Assembly: GCA_905339405.1 (NCBI GenBank)
Contig: CAJPGC010000038.1
Span: forward strand, 1-47,766
Origin: an uncultured bacterium
Lineage (GTDB): Bacteria; Desulfobacterota; GWC2-55-46
Direction of reading: 5' to 3'
Length of the DNA: 47,766 nucleotides
Shown: positions 36,396-44,023 of the stretch, in pieces
Layout of the letters: each line of letters starts with the position of its first letter
Numbering within the stretch: the first letter of the stretch is position 1
Translations under genes and position numbers: made by a program
The notes under the pieces: generated by a model
What the model was told of the DNA's origin: nothing
Databases searched by the model: none
The model's input: only the letters and a program-made list of their open reading frames with translations

Positions 36396-38090
36396 ATGCG
36401 CTATTCGAGGATGCTCCTGCCCACTCTGAAGGAATCTCCCTCAGACGCTGACGTAATAAGCCAGAAGCTCATGATGCGGGCCGGGATGATAAGGAAGGTC
36501 GCCGCTGGCGTCTACAACCTGCTGCCGATGGGCTTGAGGGCTGTAAGGAAGGTCGAGGCGATAGTCCGTGAAGAGATGAACAGGGCCGGGGCGCAGGAAG
36601 TCCTCATGCCGATGGTAATACCTGCCGAGCTGTGGCAGGAGAGCGGCAGGTGGGACGAGTACGGCAAGGAGCTCCTGCGCATAAAGGACAGGCACGGCAG
36701 GGAATTCTGCCTCGGGCCCACGCACGAGGAGGTCATAACCGACATGGTCAGGCGCGAGGTCAGGAGCTACCGCGAACTGCCCTTGAACCTCTACCAGATA
36801 CAGACCAAGTTCAGGGACGAGATAAGGCCCAGGTTCGGCCTGATGCGCGGCAGGGAGTTCGTCATGAAGGACGCCTACTCCTTCCACGCCACGATCGAGA
36901 GCCTCGATAAGGAATACGAGAACATGCACGCGGCATACACGAGGATATTCGAGAGGTGCGGGCTCAACTTCAGGGCCGTCGAGGCCGAGACAGGCTCCAT
37001 AGGCGGCCGCTTCTCGCACGAGTTCCACGTCCTGGCCGAAAGCGGAGAGGACGCTATCGCGAGCTGCACGAAGTGCTCTTACGCTGCCAACGTCGAAAGG
37101 GCCGAGATAAGGGAGCCGGATGTTCAGGCCGCCGCTGCCGGGCTGCCGATAGAGAGGGTCTCCACCCCCGGGCAGAAGACCATAGAAGAGGTGAGCGCCT
37201 TTTTGAAGGCCGCTCCAGAAAGGCTCATTAAGACCCTCATCTATGAGACCGACAAGGGGCTCCTCGCCGCCCTCGTGAGGGGAGACGGGCAGATAAACGA
37301 ATCCAAGCTCCGCAACGCGGCAGGGGCTTCGTTCGTAAGGCTCGCTGAAGAGGAGGCCGTGAGAAAGGCCACCGGCGCGCCCGTCGGCTTTGCAGGGCCG
37401 GTGAAACTCAATATACCCATCTACGCCGACTTCAACGTCAGGGGTATGGGCGACGCGATAACCGGCGCGAACGAGAATGACTCGCACCTTCTTCACGTGA
37501 GCAGCTCCAGGGACTTCCGCGCCGTCTACGCCGACATACGAAACGCCGAGGCTGGCGACAGCTGCCCGAGGTGCTCCGGCACGTTCGAGATAAAAAGGGG
37601 CATAGAGGTCGGCCACATATTCAAGCTCGGCACGAAGTATTCCGAGGCCATGGGCGCCAACTTCCTCGACGAGGAAGGGCGCGAGCAGGTCGTCATCATG
37701 GGCTGCTACGGCATAGGCGTGGGCAGGACCGCCGCCGCCTCGGTAGAGCAGAACCACGACGAGGCCGGGATAATCTGGCCGAAGCCGCTTGCGCCGTTCG
37801 ACTGCGAGGTGCTTCCCGTGAACGTGAAAGACGAGGAGACGAGGAAGGCGGCCGAGGCGTTGTACGAGTGTCTCAAAAAGGAGATGGACGTCCTCCTGGA
37901 CGACAGGGACGAGAGGGCGGGCGTGAAGTTCAAGGACGCAGACCTCATTGGCATACCCGTGCGCGTGACCATCGGCGAGAGGAACCTCAAGCAGGGCATG
38001 GTCGAGATAAAGGAAAGAAAGACAGGGGAAGTGCGGCTGGTGAAGCTTGATGAAGCCGCCTCAGAGGTTAAGAAGATACTTACGGCCTGA
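36396..38090 (+). CDS. proS: Prolyl-tRNA synthetase
   Basis: 564 aa, the bacterial type with a YbaK-like editing insertion (about 230-385) inside the class II catalytic domain. Motifs include PMVIPAELWQESGRW, FCLGPTHEEVITD and the anticodon-binding C-terminal domain. ATG 36396 follows GGAG by 9 nt; a TTG at 36378 is an alternative start. A dispersed hairpin repeat fills the upstream region, and a strong terminator follows. Confidence 0.97.
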   Translation: MRYSRMLLPTLKESPSDADVISQKLMMRAGMIRKVAAGVYNLLPMGLRAVRKVEAIVREEMNRAGAQEVLMPMVIPAELWQESGRWDEYGKELLRIKDRHGREFCLGPTHEEVITDMVRREVRSYRELPLNLYQIQTKFRDEIRPRFGLMRGREFVMKDAYSFHATIESLDKEYENMHAAYTRIFERCGLNFRAVEAETGSIGGRFSHEFHVLAESGEDAIASCTKCSYAANVERAEIREPDVQAAAAGLPIERVSTPGQKTIEEVSAFLKAAPERLIKTLIYETDKGLLAALVRGDGQINESKLRNAAGASFVRLAEEEAVRKATGAPVGFAGPVKLNIPIYADFNVRGMGDAITGANENDSHLLHVSSSRDFRAVYADIRNAEAGDSCPRCSGTFEIKRGIEVGHIFKLGTKYSEAMGANFLDEEGREQVVIMGCYGIGVGRTAAASVEQNHDEAGIIWPKPLAPFDCEVLPVNVKDEETRKAAEALYECLKKEMDVLLDDRDERAGVKFKDADLIGIPVRVTIGERNLKQGMVEIKERKTGEVRLVKLDEAASEVKKILTA

Positions 38091-38122
38091 ACGCCTCAAG
38101 GCCGCGTTTGTCAGAAATAAAG

Positions 38123-38157
38123 AAAGCCGCCGTCCCGTAAGGGACGGCGGCTTTTCT
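38123..38157. terminator. Bidirectional terminator between proS and the PEP-CTERM gene
   Basis: Perfect 14-bp stem (38123-38136 with 38141-38154, loop GTAA) with A-rich and T-rich flanks, serving both convergent genes. Confidence 0.92.
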
Positions 38158-38162
38158 GTTTA

Positions 38163-38396
38163 TTACTGTCCGACCTTTTTCTTGGTGAAGTAGATTGCGC
38201 CGAAAGCCGCTCCGAGGAGGGCCAGCGTGCCAGGCTCCGGCACGGCATGGTTGTTGCCGTTCTCAGGGGGGCAGTATTCGCCGCCGTTGTTGCCGTTATG
38301 GTTATTGTTGTAGTGCTTTGACCCTGCGAAGCTGTCTACGGGGCTGAACGCCATAAGACCGAGTGCTATGAGTGCGGCTGCGGCGAGTGTCTTCAT
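38163..38396 (-). CDS. Very small PEP-CTERM sorting-signal protein
   Basis: 77 aa from ATG 38396, which follows AGGAGGCA. Residues 1-24 form a signal peptide (cleavage near SFA-GS). The C-terminus is a typical PEP-CTERM signal: VPEP at 52-55, a membrane segment about 56-70 and the basic tail TKKKVGQ. Such proteins are cleaved and anchored or released by exosortase, usually with exopolysaccharide production. Only about 27 residues (25-51) lie between the two signals; they are rich in Asn, Gly and His and contain one Cys. A sigma-54-type promoter lies upstream. No exosortase gene is in the window. Confidence 0.88.
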   Translation of the reverse strand: MKTLAAAALIALGLMAFSPVDSFAGSKHYNNNHNGNNGGEYCPPENGNNHAVPEPGTLALLGAAFGAIYFTKKKVGQ

Positions 38397-38444
38397 TTGC
38401 TGCCTCCTGTGGGTTTGGTTTTTTGAAGCGTACACACATACAAA

Positions 38445-38460
38445 AGCAAAAGCCATGCCG
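38445..38460 (-). promoter_or_regulatory. Sigma-54 (-24/-12) promoter of the PEP-CTERM gene
   Basis: On the minus strand CGGCATGGCTTTTGCT has GG and GC separated by exactly 10 bp and matches the consensus TGGCACGRNNNTTGCW at all but two defined positions. The predicted start is about 38 nt before the ATG, leaving room for AGGAGGCA. RpoN-dependent expression of PEP-CTERM genes through PrsK/PrsR is known from other bacteria. Confidence 0.65.
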
Positions 38461-38513
38461 CACGGAAAACGTCTTATTATTCAATATGTTGACCTGAACG
38501 TGTTTTTTAAAGT

Positions 38514-38528
38514 GTAAAAGCGTTTTAC
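38514..38528. promoter_or_regulatory. Perfect dyad, possible enhancer site for the sigma-54 promoter
   Basis: GTAAAA-GCG-TTTTAC lies 54 bp upstream of the -24 box. A half site TTTTACAC recurs near 38605. An activator such as a PrsR-like protein could bind here; this is inference. Confidence 0.35.
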
Positions 38529-38658
38529 GGCAGGGCAAGGCCGTTGTGAGGCAAGTCACTGCTTTTAAATGTTTTTTGCTTTTTAATTGGGTGAAGATTT
38601 TTTTACACCTGCGTTTATTCGGCAACTGGAGAAAGAGTAAAATTTGATGATTATAAAG

Positions 38659-38686
38659 TTGACAACTTTTATTTTTGAAATATACT
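38659..38686 (+). promoter_or_regulatory. Sigma-70 promoter of the DUF3015 gene
   Basis: TTGACA (38659-38664), 16-bp spacer, TATACT (38681-38686). The -35 box lies in the centre of a dyad AAAGTTG-A-CAACTTT (38656-38670), which could be an operator. Confidence 0.65.
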
Positions 38687-38820
38687 ATTAAAAAACTTAT
38701 TCAGGAGGTATATCAGGAGAGCCTTGCCTGGGATGCGGCCGCAGGTTGAGCCCGCTCCCACGGAGCATATGGAATTGACAGCTGATGCAAGGGTACAAAA
38801 CAAAAAACAGGAGGCTTTTA

Positions 38821-39312
38821 ATGAAACGGTTGATCGCTGCTGCGGGTTCATCTCTCTTCCTTGCCGGTGTACTCTTCATGCTCCCCTCCGGAGCCTCGGC
38901 CCAGGGCGCGTATGACACTAATACGGGCTGCGGCCTCGGCAACATGCTCTTCGAGGAAATAGGGCAGGACAAGATCCTCTACCAGGTCTTCGCCGTAACC
39001 ACCAACGGCACTTTCGGCAACCAGACGTTCGGCATCTCATCCGGCACGCTCGGCTGCGCGCAGCCCTCGACTTTCGTCTCGAATGAGCTTCAGAGGTTCG
39101 TTGCCGACAACATGGACGCCCTCGCGCAGGACATGGCCGCGGGCAGGGGCGAGGCTGTATTGACTCTCGCCGAGCTCATGGAAGTGCCCTCGAGCGACCA
39201 CGCTGCTTTCGCCGCTCTCCTTCAGGCCAATTTCAACAACATCTACACTTCTTCGTCGGTCGAGTACAATGAAGTGATAGAGAACATAAACAGGGTTGTC
39301 GCCAATTCGTAA
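38821..39312 (+). CDS. DUF3015-family exported protein
   Basis: 163 aa from ATG 38821, with CAGGAGG in front. A clear signal peptide (MKRLIAAAGSSLFLAGVLF and following, cleavage near ASA-QG at 28-30). The mature part has the DUF3015 features: TGCGLGNMLFEE near its start and TFGISSGTLGC, with two conserved cysteines, then a helical C-terminal half. The function of the family is unknown. It has its own promoter and a terminator just downstream, and its end overlaps the open frame of the DUF4105 gene. Confidence 0.85.
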   Translation: MKRLIAAAGSSLFLAGVLFMLPSGASAQGAYDTNTGCGLGNMLFEEIGQDKILYQVFAVTTNGTFGNQTFGISSGTLGCAQPSTFVSNELQRFVADNMDALAQDMAAGRGEAVLTLAELMEVPSSDHAAFAALLQANFNNIYTSSSVEYNEVIENINRVVANS

Positions 39313-41233
39313 AAAGACCCTGAGAGCTTTTTACATTGATCCATGCGGGCCGCTCCGGCCCGCATGGATTTTTTTGTTCCTCTTTTTTTTCCTCTTCCCG
39401 TCTTCGGCCCGCTCCGAAGGCTATCCCGGCGAGCTTGCTGAAAAGGCCGTCTCGATGGGCCTGCACGAGACTCGCCAGTGGCACGTGCTCCTTCACTACA
39501 AGCGCTCTATTTCCGGGCGCGTCGAAAGCCTTGTCGACGACCCGTCGTTCTTCGCTTCAAAAAAAGGAAAATACGACCCGGCGGACGAGCTCCGCGAGAC
39601 GGTCAAGGCCTTTTTCGCGTCCACGCCCGAAGGCGACACCCATGCACAATGCCGCTTCATAGCCCGCTTTCAGTGGCTCAAAAAACAGCTTTCAATTGAC
39701 GAAACGCTCCTTCCGAAGCAGGAGTGCAAGGGCTTCCAGGAGTTCCACAAGAGCGTGAACCCCAGGTCAGTAGTCCTCGTCTTTCCGGTCTCGCACATGA
39801 ACAGCCCGGCGTCGATGTTCGGCCATACGCTCCTTCGAATTGACTCCGAAAAGGAAAGCAAGCTCTTCTCGTGGGCGGTCAACTATTCTGCGAGGACGGG
39901 CGAGACCAACGGGATATTCTTCGCGGTCAAGGGCATATTCGGCTATTACGAGGGCTTTTTCGGCGTCCTGCCCTACTACGAGAAGATAAAAGAATACAGC
40001 AACCTCGAGAACAGGGACATATGGGAGTACAAGCTCTCTTTCACGCACGAAGAGGTCGAAAGGATGGTCCTGCACCTCTGGGAGCTCAAGGACGTCTATA
40101 CCTACTATTACTTCTTTGACGAGAACTGCTCTTATAACCTCCTTCTGGTGCTTGAGGCAGCAAGGCCGGGAATGGACCTTTTTAAAGACTTGCCGCCCTG
40201 GGTGATTCCAATGGCCACCATCAAGTCCGTAAGGGACGCTGGCGTAAGCTCCGGCGACGCCGAATACAGGCCTTCGAGGGCCGCTAAGATAAAACACCTT
40301 GAAAGTATCGTTGCGGGGCCTTTGAAGACCGCCGCTATCCAGATAGCCTCCGGAGCCCCGGTAGATAAGACGCTGGACTCAGGCTCATGGGGCCCGGGAG
40401 AGCGGGCGGCCGCGCTTGAACTTGCCTCTGAATACTTGCAGTACAGGTACGCGAAAAAGGTGATCGCGAAAGAAGAGTACACGAAGATTTTTCTGGACGT
40501 CTTGAGGGAGCGGAGCGCGCTTGGCGGCTTTCCGCTGCCTGAGCCCACATCCCCCGTCGTCCCTGAAGGCGGGCACGGCCCGGCGCGCCTGTCGACTGCC
40601 GCCGGATTTCTTGCTGGCGAGGCATTCCTTTCGGTTTCGCTCCGGCCCGCGAACCACGCTACTACCGACCCGGATGCAGGCTACCTGCCCGGGGCCGCGA
40701 TAACCTTCATGCAAGGGGAGGCCAGGTATTACTTCGATTCGGGAAAGTTTCTATTGAACGAGCTTACGTTCGTCGAGATAGATTCGGCATCCCCGAGGGA
40801 TGAGTTCTTCGACCCGGTCTCCTGGACGGTAAAGGCCGCGCTCGAAAGGGAGGAGACAGGCCAAGAAGAGGGCAGGACTGTACTGAGGGTCTCCGGCGGG
40901 CCTGGCCTCAGCTACAAAGTTGCCGGGAACGGATTGGCCTACGGCTTCATCGTCCCGGCTGTGAAGGCAGGCAGCGGGCTCGAAGACGGCTACGCTCTCG
41001 GCATCGGGGCCAGGGCAGGCGTCCTGAAGCAATTGACCGGCAGGTGGAAGGCGCAGCTCGAATTCATAGCCGAGGCTTTCGGCCCCGGAGATGAACACAC
41101 AGTCGTCTCGGCCGCGCTCAACCAGACCTTCTCCATCAACAGGGACAACGCAGTGAAGTTTGACCTCAGGCGCGAGAGATACGACGGCTTCTACTCGACG
41201 GAAACAATACTCGGGTGGAACATCTATTTTTAG
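39296..41233 (+). CDS. DUF4105 (Lnb N-terminal periplasmic-type) protein
   Basis: Up to 645 aa. The DUF4105 core is clear: SHMNSPASMFGHTLLRID and FFDENCSYNLLLVLEAARPG, followed by a long beta-rich C-terminal half that may be a barrel or outer-membrane domain. The start is uncertain: TTG 39296 overlaps the DUF3015 gene and gives a basic N-region before a hydrophobic signal stretch, but the frame then runs through a perfect terminator hairpin; TTG 39374 would start inside the signal sequence. The protein is probably exported. Family function is not established beyond a hydrolase-like or binding periplasmic fold. Confidence 0.8.
   Translation: MSPIRKKTLRAFYIDPCGPLRPAWIFLFLFFFLFPSSARSEGYPGELAEKAVSMGLHETRQWHVLLHYKRSISGRVESLVDDPSFFASKKGKYDPADELRETVKAFFASTPEGDTHAQCRFIARFQWLKKQLSIDETLLPKQECKGFQEFHKSVNPRSVVLVFPVSHMNSPASMFGHTLLRIDSEKESKLFSWAVNYSARTGETNGIFFAVKGIFGYYEGFFGVLPYYEKIKEYSNLENRDIWEYKLSFTHEEVERMVLHLWELKDVYTYYYFFDENCSYNLLLVLEAARPGMDLFKDLPPWVIPMATIKSVRDAGVSSGDAEYRPSRAAKIKHLESIVAGPLKTAAIQIASGAPVDKTLDSGSWGPGERAAALELASEYLQYRYAKKVIAKEEYTKIFLDVLRERSALGGFPLPEPTSPVVPEGGHGPARLSTAAGFLAGEAFLSVSLRPANHATTDPDAGYLPGAAITFMQGEARYYFDSGKFLLNELTFVEIDSASPRDEFFDPVSWTVKAALEREETGQEEGRTVLRVSGGPGLSYKVAGNGLAYGFIVPAVKAGSGLEDGYALGIGARAGVLKQLTGRWKAQLEFIAEAFGPGDEHTVVSAALNQTFSINRDNAVKFDLRRERYDGFYSTETILGWNIYF
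39341..39375 (+). terminator. Terminator after the DUF3015 gene, inside the start of the DUF4105 frame
   Basis: CCATGCGGGCC (39341-39351), loop GCTCC, GGCCCGCATGG (39357-39367), then a T7 run (39369-39375). The 11-bp stem is perfect. Confidence 0.9.
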
Positions 41234-41244
41234 CGCTGAATTCT

Positions 41245-41395
41245 GGAGGAAACTTTTGTAGAAAGGTTTCCCCCAGACCCCCTTCAAAGACTTGCAGTCA
41301 TTAGAAAAGCCCCCATAAGGTGGCTTTTCTAATGAAGAACTGAAAAGTTTTTGGAGAGAGTTTGAGAAAACCTTTTAAAGAAAAGCTCTCTCAAA
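41245..41395. repeat. Three-hairpin dispersed repeat, family 1 copy B
   Basis: 151-bp counterpart of 1258-1407. The left hairpin is degenerate (GGAAAC..GTTTCC), the central one pairs 41299-41311 with 41322-41334 (13 bp), and the right one is imperfect. Linker sequences match copy A almost exactly, while the central stem has a completely different sequence that still pairs. It lies between convergent genes. Confidence 0.82.
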
Positions 41396-41420
41396 AGTCT
41401 CTCGGCCCTGTAAAAAAATG

Positions 41421-41789
41421 TTATACCCGCTTCATGTTGTAAAGGGCCCATTTCGAGCATTCATAATCAGGCTGCCAGCGCTGAAGGATGCTGCAGACGT
41501 GTTTGAGCATGGTATGCTTGAGGAACATCCAGTCGTCCTCGAGGGCCGATATGTCTTCACCGAAACCCTTTACTTCGGCCAGCACCGCTTTTTTTTCCTC
41601 GGGAGTGATGGCTTTTTTTATGTAGACCTTCCTCAGTATCTTCTGGCATTTCGAGACCCTCATCGGCTCGCCGGGGAATTCCTCGACGAGTTCGAGGTTC
41701 TCCGGCCCGAGTCCGTGCTGCTCGAGTATCGACTCGAGCTCTTCCCTGCGGCTTTCGGCGTCTATGAAGCCGCCCTGCGCTGTTCCCAC
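41421..41789 (-). CDS. Protein of unknown function
   Basis: 122 aa from GTG 41789, with AAGGAG 9 nt upstream. Mostly helical and charged by eye, without signal peptide or membrane segment, so probably cytoplasmic. Three cysteines are present (KCQKIL, HVCSIL, YECSKW) and a Lys-rich centre. I do not recognise a family. It is the last gene of the operon with the dehydrogenase, nitroreductase and TlpA-like genes, 18 bp after the dehydrogenase stop, which supports its being real. Confidence 0.65.
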   Translation of the reverse strand: MGTAQGGFIDAESRREELESILEQHGLGPENLELVEEFPGEPMRVSKCQKILRKVYIKKAITPEEKKAVLAEVKGFGEDISALEDDWMFLKHTMLKHVCSILQRWQPDYECSKWALYNMKRV

Positions 41790-41807
41790 TTCCTTAAGCT
41801 CCTTTGG

Positions 41808-42668
41808 TCAAAGGTTTTTCAAAGTCTTGTAAACTGACGAGAAGTCTTCGTCGCCGGCGTTTTTGGACATTGCGAGCGTGAACAGCTCTTTGGCGGCCCC
41901 GGCTGTGAAGACCGGAGCGTTCAACGAAGCGGCGAGCTCCTGGAGGTATTTGAGGTCCTTGCTCATAAGCGAGGTCTTGAAGTGTGGACTGAAGTCCTCC
42001 TTCTGGAGCTGTTCTTTCTTCGCGCTGAGGACCGCTGACGCTCCAGCGCCTTTTGAAAATATCTCAAGGGCCGTCGCCCTGTCAAGGCCCGCTTTTTCCG
42101 CCAGCACGGTTGCCTCCGCTATGGAAGCCATAAAGACCGCAAGCAGCATGTTGTTGACGAGCTTGGCTTTTGTGGCAAGCCCAGGCACGGCCAGGTAGAA
42201 TATCTCGTTCCCTATTTTCTCGATGTATGGCAGGGCCGCCTTGTAGGCGGCTTCCGGGCCGCTGACGATCACCGTCAGGGTGCCGGTCATGGCCTGGACA
42301 AGAGACCCGGCCAGCGGGGCTTCGAGGTACGCCGCGCCTTTGGCGGCGAAGGCCGCATGGAAGTATTCGACGTCTGTGTAATTGTTTGTCGTAGTGTCGA
42401 TTATGGTCTTGCCGTCAAGGCCGCCAGAGAGGAGGCCGTCCTTGCGGCCCATTACGTCGCGCACGGACTGGCTGTCGAAGAGGTTGAGTATGACCGTGTC
42501 GGCCTTTGAAAGGACGGCGGCCGGGGTGTCGCAGACGATTGCGTCGAGCCCGCGGGCCTTCACGAAGGTCCTGTTCCAGGCGTACAACTCTACGCCTTCG
42601 GCGCGGAGCCTCGTTGCCAGCGCCTTTCCCATCTGTCCGAGCCCGATAAGTCCGGCCTTGAGGGGCAT
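41808..42668 (-). CDS. NAD(P)-dependent beta-hydroxyacid dehydrogenase family protein
   Basis: 286 aa of the 3-hydroxyisobutyrate / glyoxylate-succinic semialdehyde reductase family. The N-terminal Rossmann motif is GLIGLGQMGKALATRL, the substrate-binding GSLVQAMTGTL region replaces the usual PVSGG-like stretch, and the catalytic lysine is in AKLVNNMLLAV. The Arg after the Rossmann strand 2 (WNRTF) suggests NADPH. The substrate cannot be read from sequence. It starts 1 bp before the end of the nitroreductase gene spacing, in a tight operon. Confidence 0.88.
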   Translation of the reverse strand: MPLKAGLIGLGQMGKALATRLRAEGVELYAWNRTFVKARGLDAIVCDTPAAVLSKADTVILNLFDSQSVRDVMGRKDGLLSGGLDGKTIIDTTTNNYTDVEYFHAAFAAKGAAYLEAPLAGSLVQAMTGTLTVIVSGPEAAYKAALPYIEKIGNEIFYLAVPGLATKAKLVNNMLLAVFMASIAEATVLAEKAGLDRATALEIFSKGAGASAVLSAKKEQLQKEDFSPHFKTSLMSKDLKYLQELAASLNAPVFTAGAAKELFTLAMSKNAGDEDFSSVYKTLKNL

Positions 42669-42669
42669 C

Positions 42670-43182
42670 TCAGTACCTTTCGTTATGTACCTTCTTCGGG
42701 TCGTACTCGCTGTCCTTGTGCTCCTTCAGTTCCCTTGCGGCGTAGCCCAAAGGCATCATGCACATTACCCGTATGCCTTCAGGAATATTGAGGAGTTCTT
42801 TCACATACGGTTCAGCGCTCCCGGGCGGGTCCCCGGCGTCGGCCACCTGCACGAAGCAGGACGCGAGCCCCTGGTTTACAGCCTCAAGGTGTATGTGCTC
42901 GGCGGCTATTGAAGAGTCTTCCTTGAAGCGCCTTCCTTTTTCTATATTATAGCAGACGGCAATGACTACTGGTGCCTTCTCGACGAAGCTTGAATGTCCT
43001 GTAGCTTTCGCGAGGGCCTTTCTGGTTTCAGCCGAGCGCACCACGACGAACTCCCAGGGCTTCGTACCCCACGAATTCGGGGAGAACATGGCGGCTTTCA
43101 ATACCTCGCGGAGCTTTTCTTCCTCGACCTCTTTTTTAAGGAAGCTCCTGATGGAGCGCCTTTTGCGGATGGCTTCTATCAA
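42670..43182 (-). CDS. Nitroreductase-family flavoprotein
   Basis: 170 aa, the short nitroreductase type: RRSIRSFLKKEVEEEKL at the N-terminus (FMN phosphate site), AMFSPNSWGTKPWEFVVV and a Gly-rich C-terminal stretch (MMPLGYAA). It would reduce nitro compounds, quinones or other electron acceptors with NAD(P)H and FMN. Starts with an ATGA overlap with the tlpA-like stop. Confidence 0.9.
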   Translation of the reverse strand: MIEAIRKRRSIRSFLKKEVEEEKLREVLKAAMFSPNSWGTKPWEFVVVRSAETRKALAKATGHSSFVEKAPVVIAVCYNIEKGRRFKEDSSIAAEHIHLEAVNQGLASCFVQVADAGDPPGSAEPYVKELLNIPEGIRVMCMMPLGYAARELKEHKDSEYDPKKVHNERY

Positions 43183-43730
43183 TTCGAGCCTCCTGAGAGG
43201 GAGAGGATTTTTTCGAGCGCTGCCGCCGTCTCTGGGCTTGACCAGTCGGCTGTGCCCTTCTGGACGAGGGCTATGCGTCCGTCCCTGCCTATTACGTAGG
43301 CCTCTGGGGCGCGCATGACGTTGTAGGCTTCTGCCACGAAGCCGTCCTCGTCGCGGAGCTTCACGAAGCTGAATTTTTCCTTGTCGAAGAACCGGTGGAC
43401 CTCAAAAAGCGGCCCGCTGTGCATCGAGTCGGCCCCGATTGCAACGGCTATGAGCCCCTTTTCACCGTACTTTCTCTGAAGGCCGTCTATCGCCCTGAGC
43501 TCGATTTTGCACTCTTCGCACTTCATGCGCCAGAAGTACAGGAGCACGACCTGGCCTTTTTTCTCGGATAGCCTGAAGGGCTTGCCTTCCATGTCCTTGA
43601 ACAGGAAGTCGACCGCCTCTCCACCGGCGCTCAGATCTACCGCGTACGCGCTTTTCGTCCTGTCTTCGTCTTTCGCGCCGCAACCGGAGAGGAGCGCGAA
43701 GGCTAGAAGGGCCGTGAGCAGTTTTTTCAT
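43179..43730 (-). CDS. TlpA/ResA-like thioredoxin-fold lipoprotein
   Basis: 183 aa from ATG 43730. Signal peptide with lipobox LLSGC, so a membrane-anchored periplasmic lipoprotein. The AhpC/TSA-like thioredoxin fold has the active site WRMKCEEC (CxxC with two Glu between) and a cis-Pro region RAPEAYVIG. It is probably a thiol-disulfide reductant for envelope proteins. First gene of the operon; a frame open 9 codons further upstream (from 43757) lacks a better start. Confidence 0.88.
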   Translation of the reverse strand: MKKLLTALLAFALLSGCGAKDEDRTKSAYAVDLSAGGEAVDFLFKDMEGKPFRLSEKKGQVVLLYFWRMKCEECKIELRAIDGLQRKYGEKGLIAVAIGADSMHSGPLFEVHRFFDKEKFSFVKLRDEDGFVAEAYNVMRAPEAYVIGRDGRIALVQKGTADWSSPETAAALEKILSLSGGSN

Positions 43731-43758
43731 CAGTTTGCCTCCGCATGGAACACACATA

Positions 43759-43865
43759 GCGAGCGCATTCCCCGCAGCTTTACTGCGGGGTCAAGCGAGC
43801 GAACAGAAATAGGAATTCCTTATGTGTCGAAGATTCCACGCGGCTAGCCGCGTGGAGCTTCAATA
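43759..43865. repeat. Pair of REP-like palindromes
   Basis: Two similar units: ATT followed by CCCCGCAG-CTTTA-CTGCGGGG (43770-43790), and ATT followed by the perfect 20-bp palindrome 43836-43855. GCGAGCG occurs twice (43759-43765, 43795-43801) and AGGAATTCCT (43811-43820) is another perfect palindrome. The layout resembles REP elements mobilised by IS200-like (RAYT) transposases, but no transposase is nearby and only one copy is in the window. Confidence 0.6.
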
Positions 43866-43946
43866 TTATCAGATTATGGGTGAGGCGAAAAAGGTATTTG
43901 TCAGTTTTCGCGCATTTTCGACCCCGGAATATATCCCCGTTTAGCG

Positions 43947-43976
43947 TTGAAAAATGTTATCCTTGTATGCTACAAA
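43947..43976 (+). promoter_or_regulatory. Probable sigma-70 promoter of leuS
   Basis: TTGAAA (43947-43952), 18-bp spacer, TACAAA (43971-43976), 47 bp before the leuS ATG. Moderate match. Confidence 0.5.
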
Positions 43977-44023
43977 ATTGGTTTAAATCAGTGTAATCTC
44001 CCTTGAAAGAGGCATTTGCGCAT

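Larger units (their letters stand above)
38397..38820. other. Divergent control region, PEP-CTERM gene / DUF3015 gene
   Basis: 424 bp without a convincing gene. It holds the sigma-54-type promoter and an upstream dyad for the minus-strand PEP-CTERM gene, a sigma-70 promoter for the plus-strand DUF3015 gene, and a 135-bp GC-rich leader (38687-38820) with small palindromes (TGCGGCCGCA, GCTCC-CAC-GGAGC). An open frame at 38724-38915 lacks coding features. Confidence 0.6.
43731..44023. other. Gene-free interval between the tlpA-like gene and leuS
   Basis: 293 bp between divergent genes. It contains a pair of REP-like hairpins (43759-43865) and, downstream, an AT-rich stretch with the leuS promoter. 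The promoter for the minus-strand operon must lie in or beside the repeat, but no clear box was seen. Confidence 0.6.

Noticed and set aside
38724-38915. 63-codon open frame ahead of and overlapping the DUF3015 gene
   Set aside because: It overlaps the well-supported start of the DUF3015 gene in another frame and has no coding signature.
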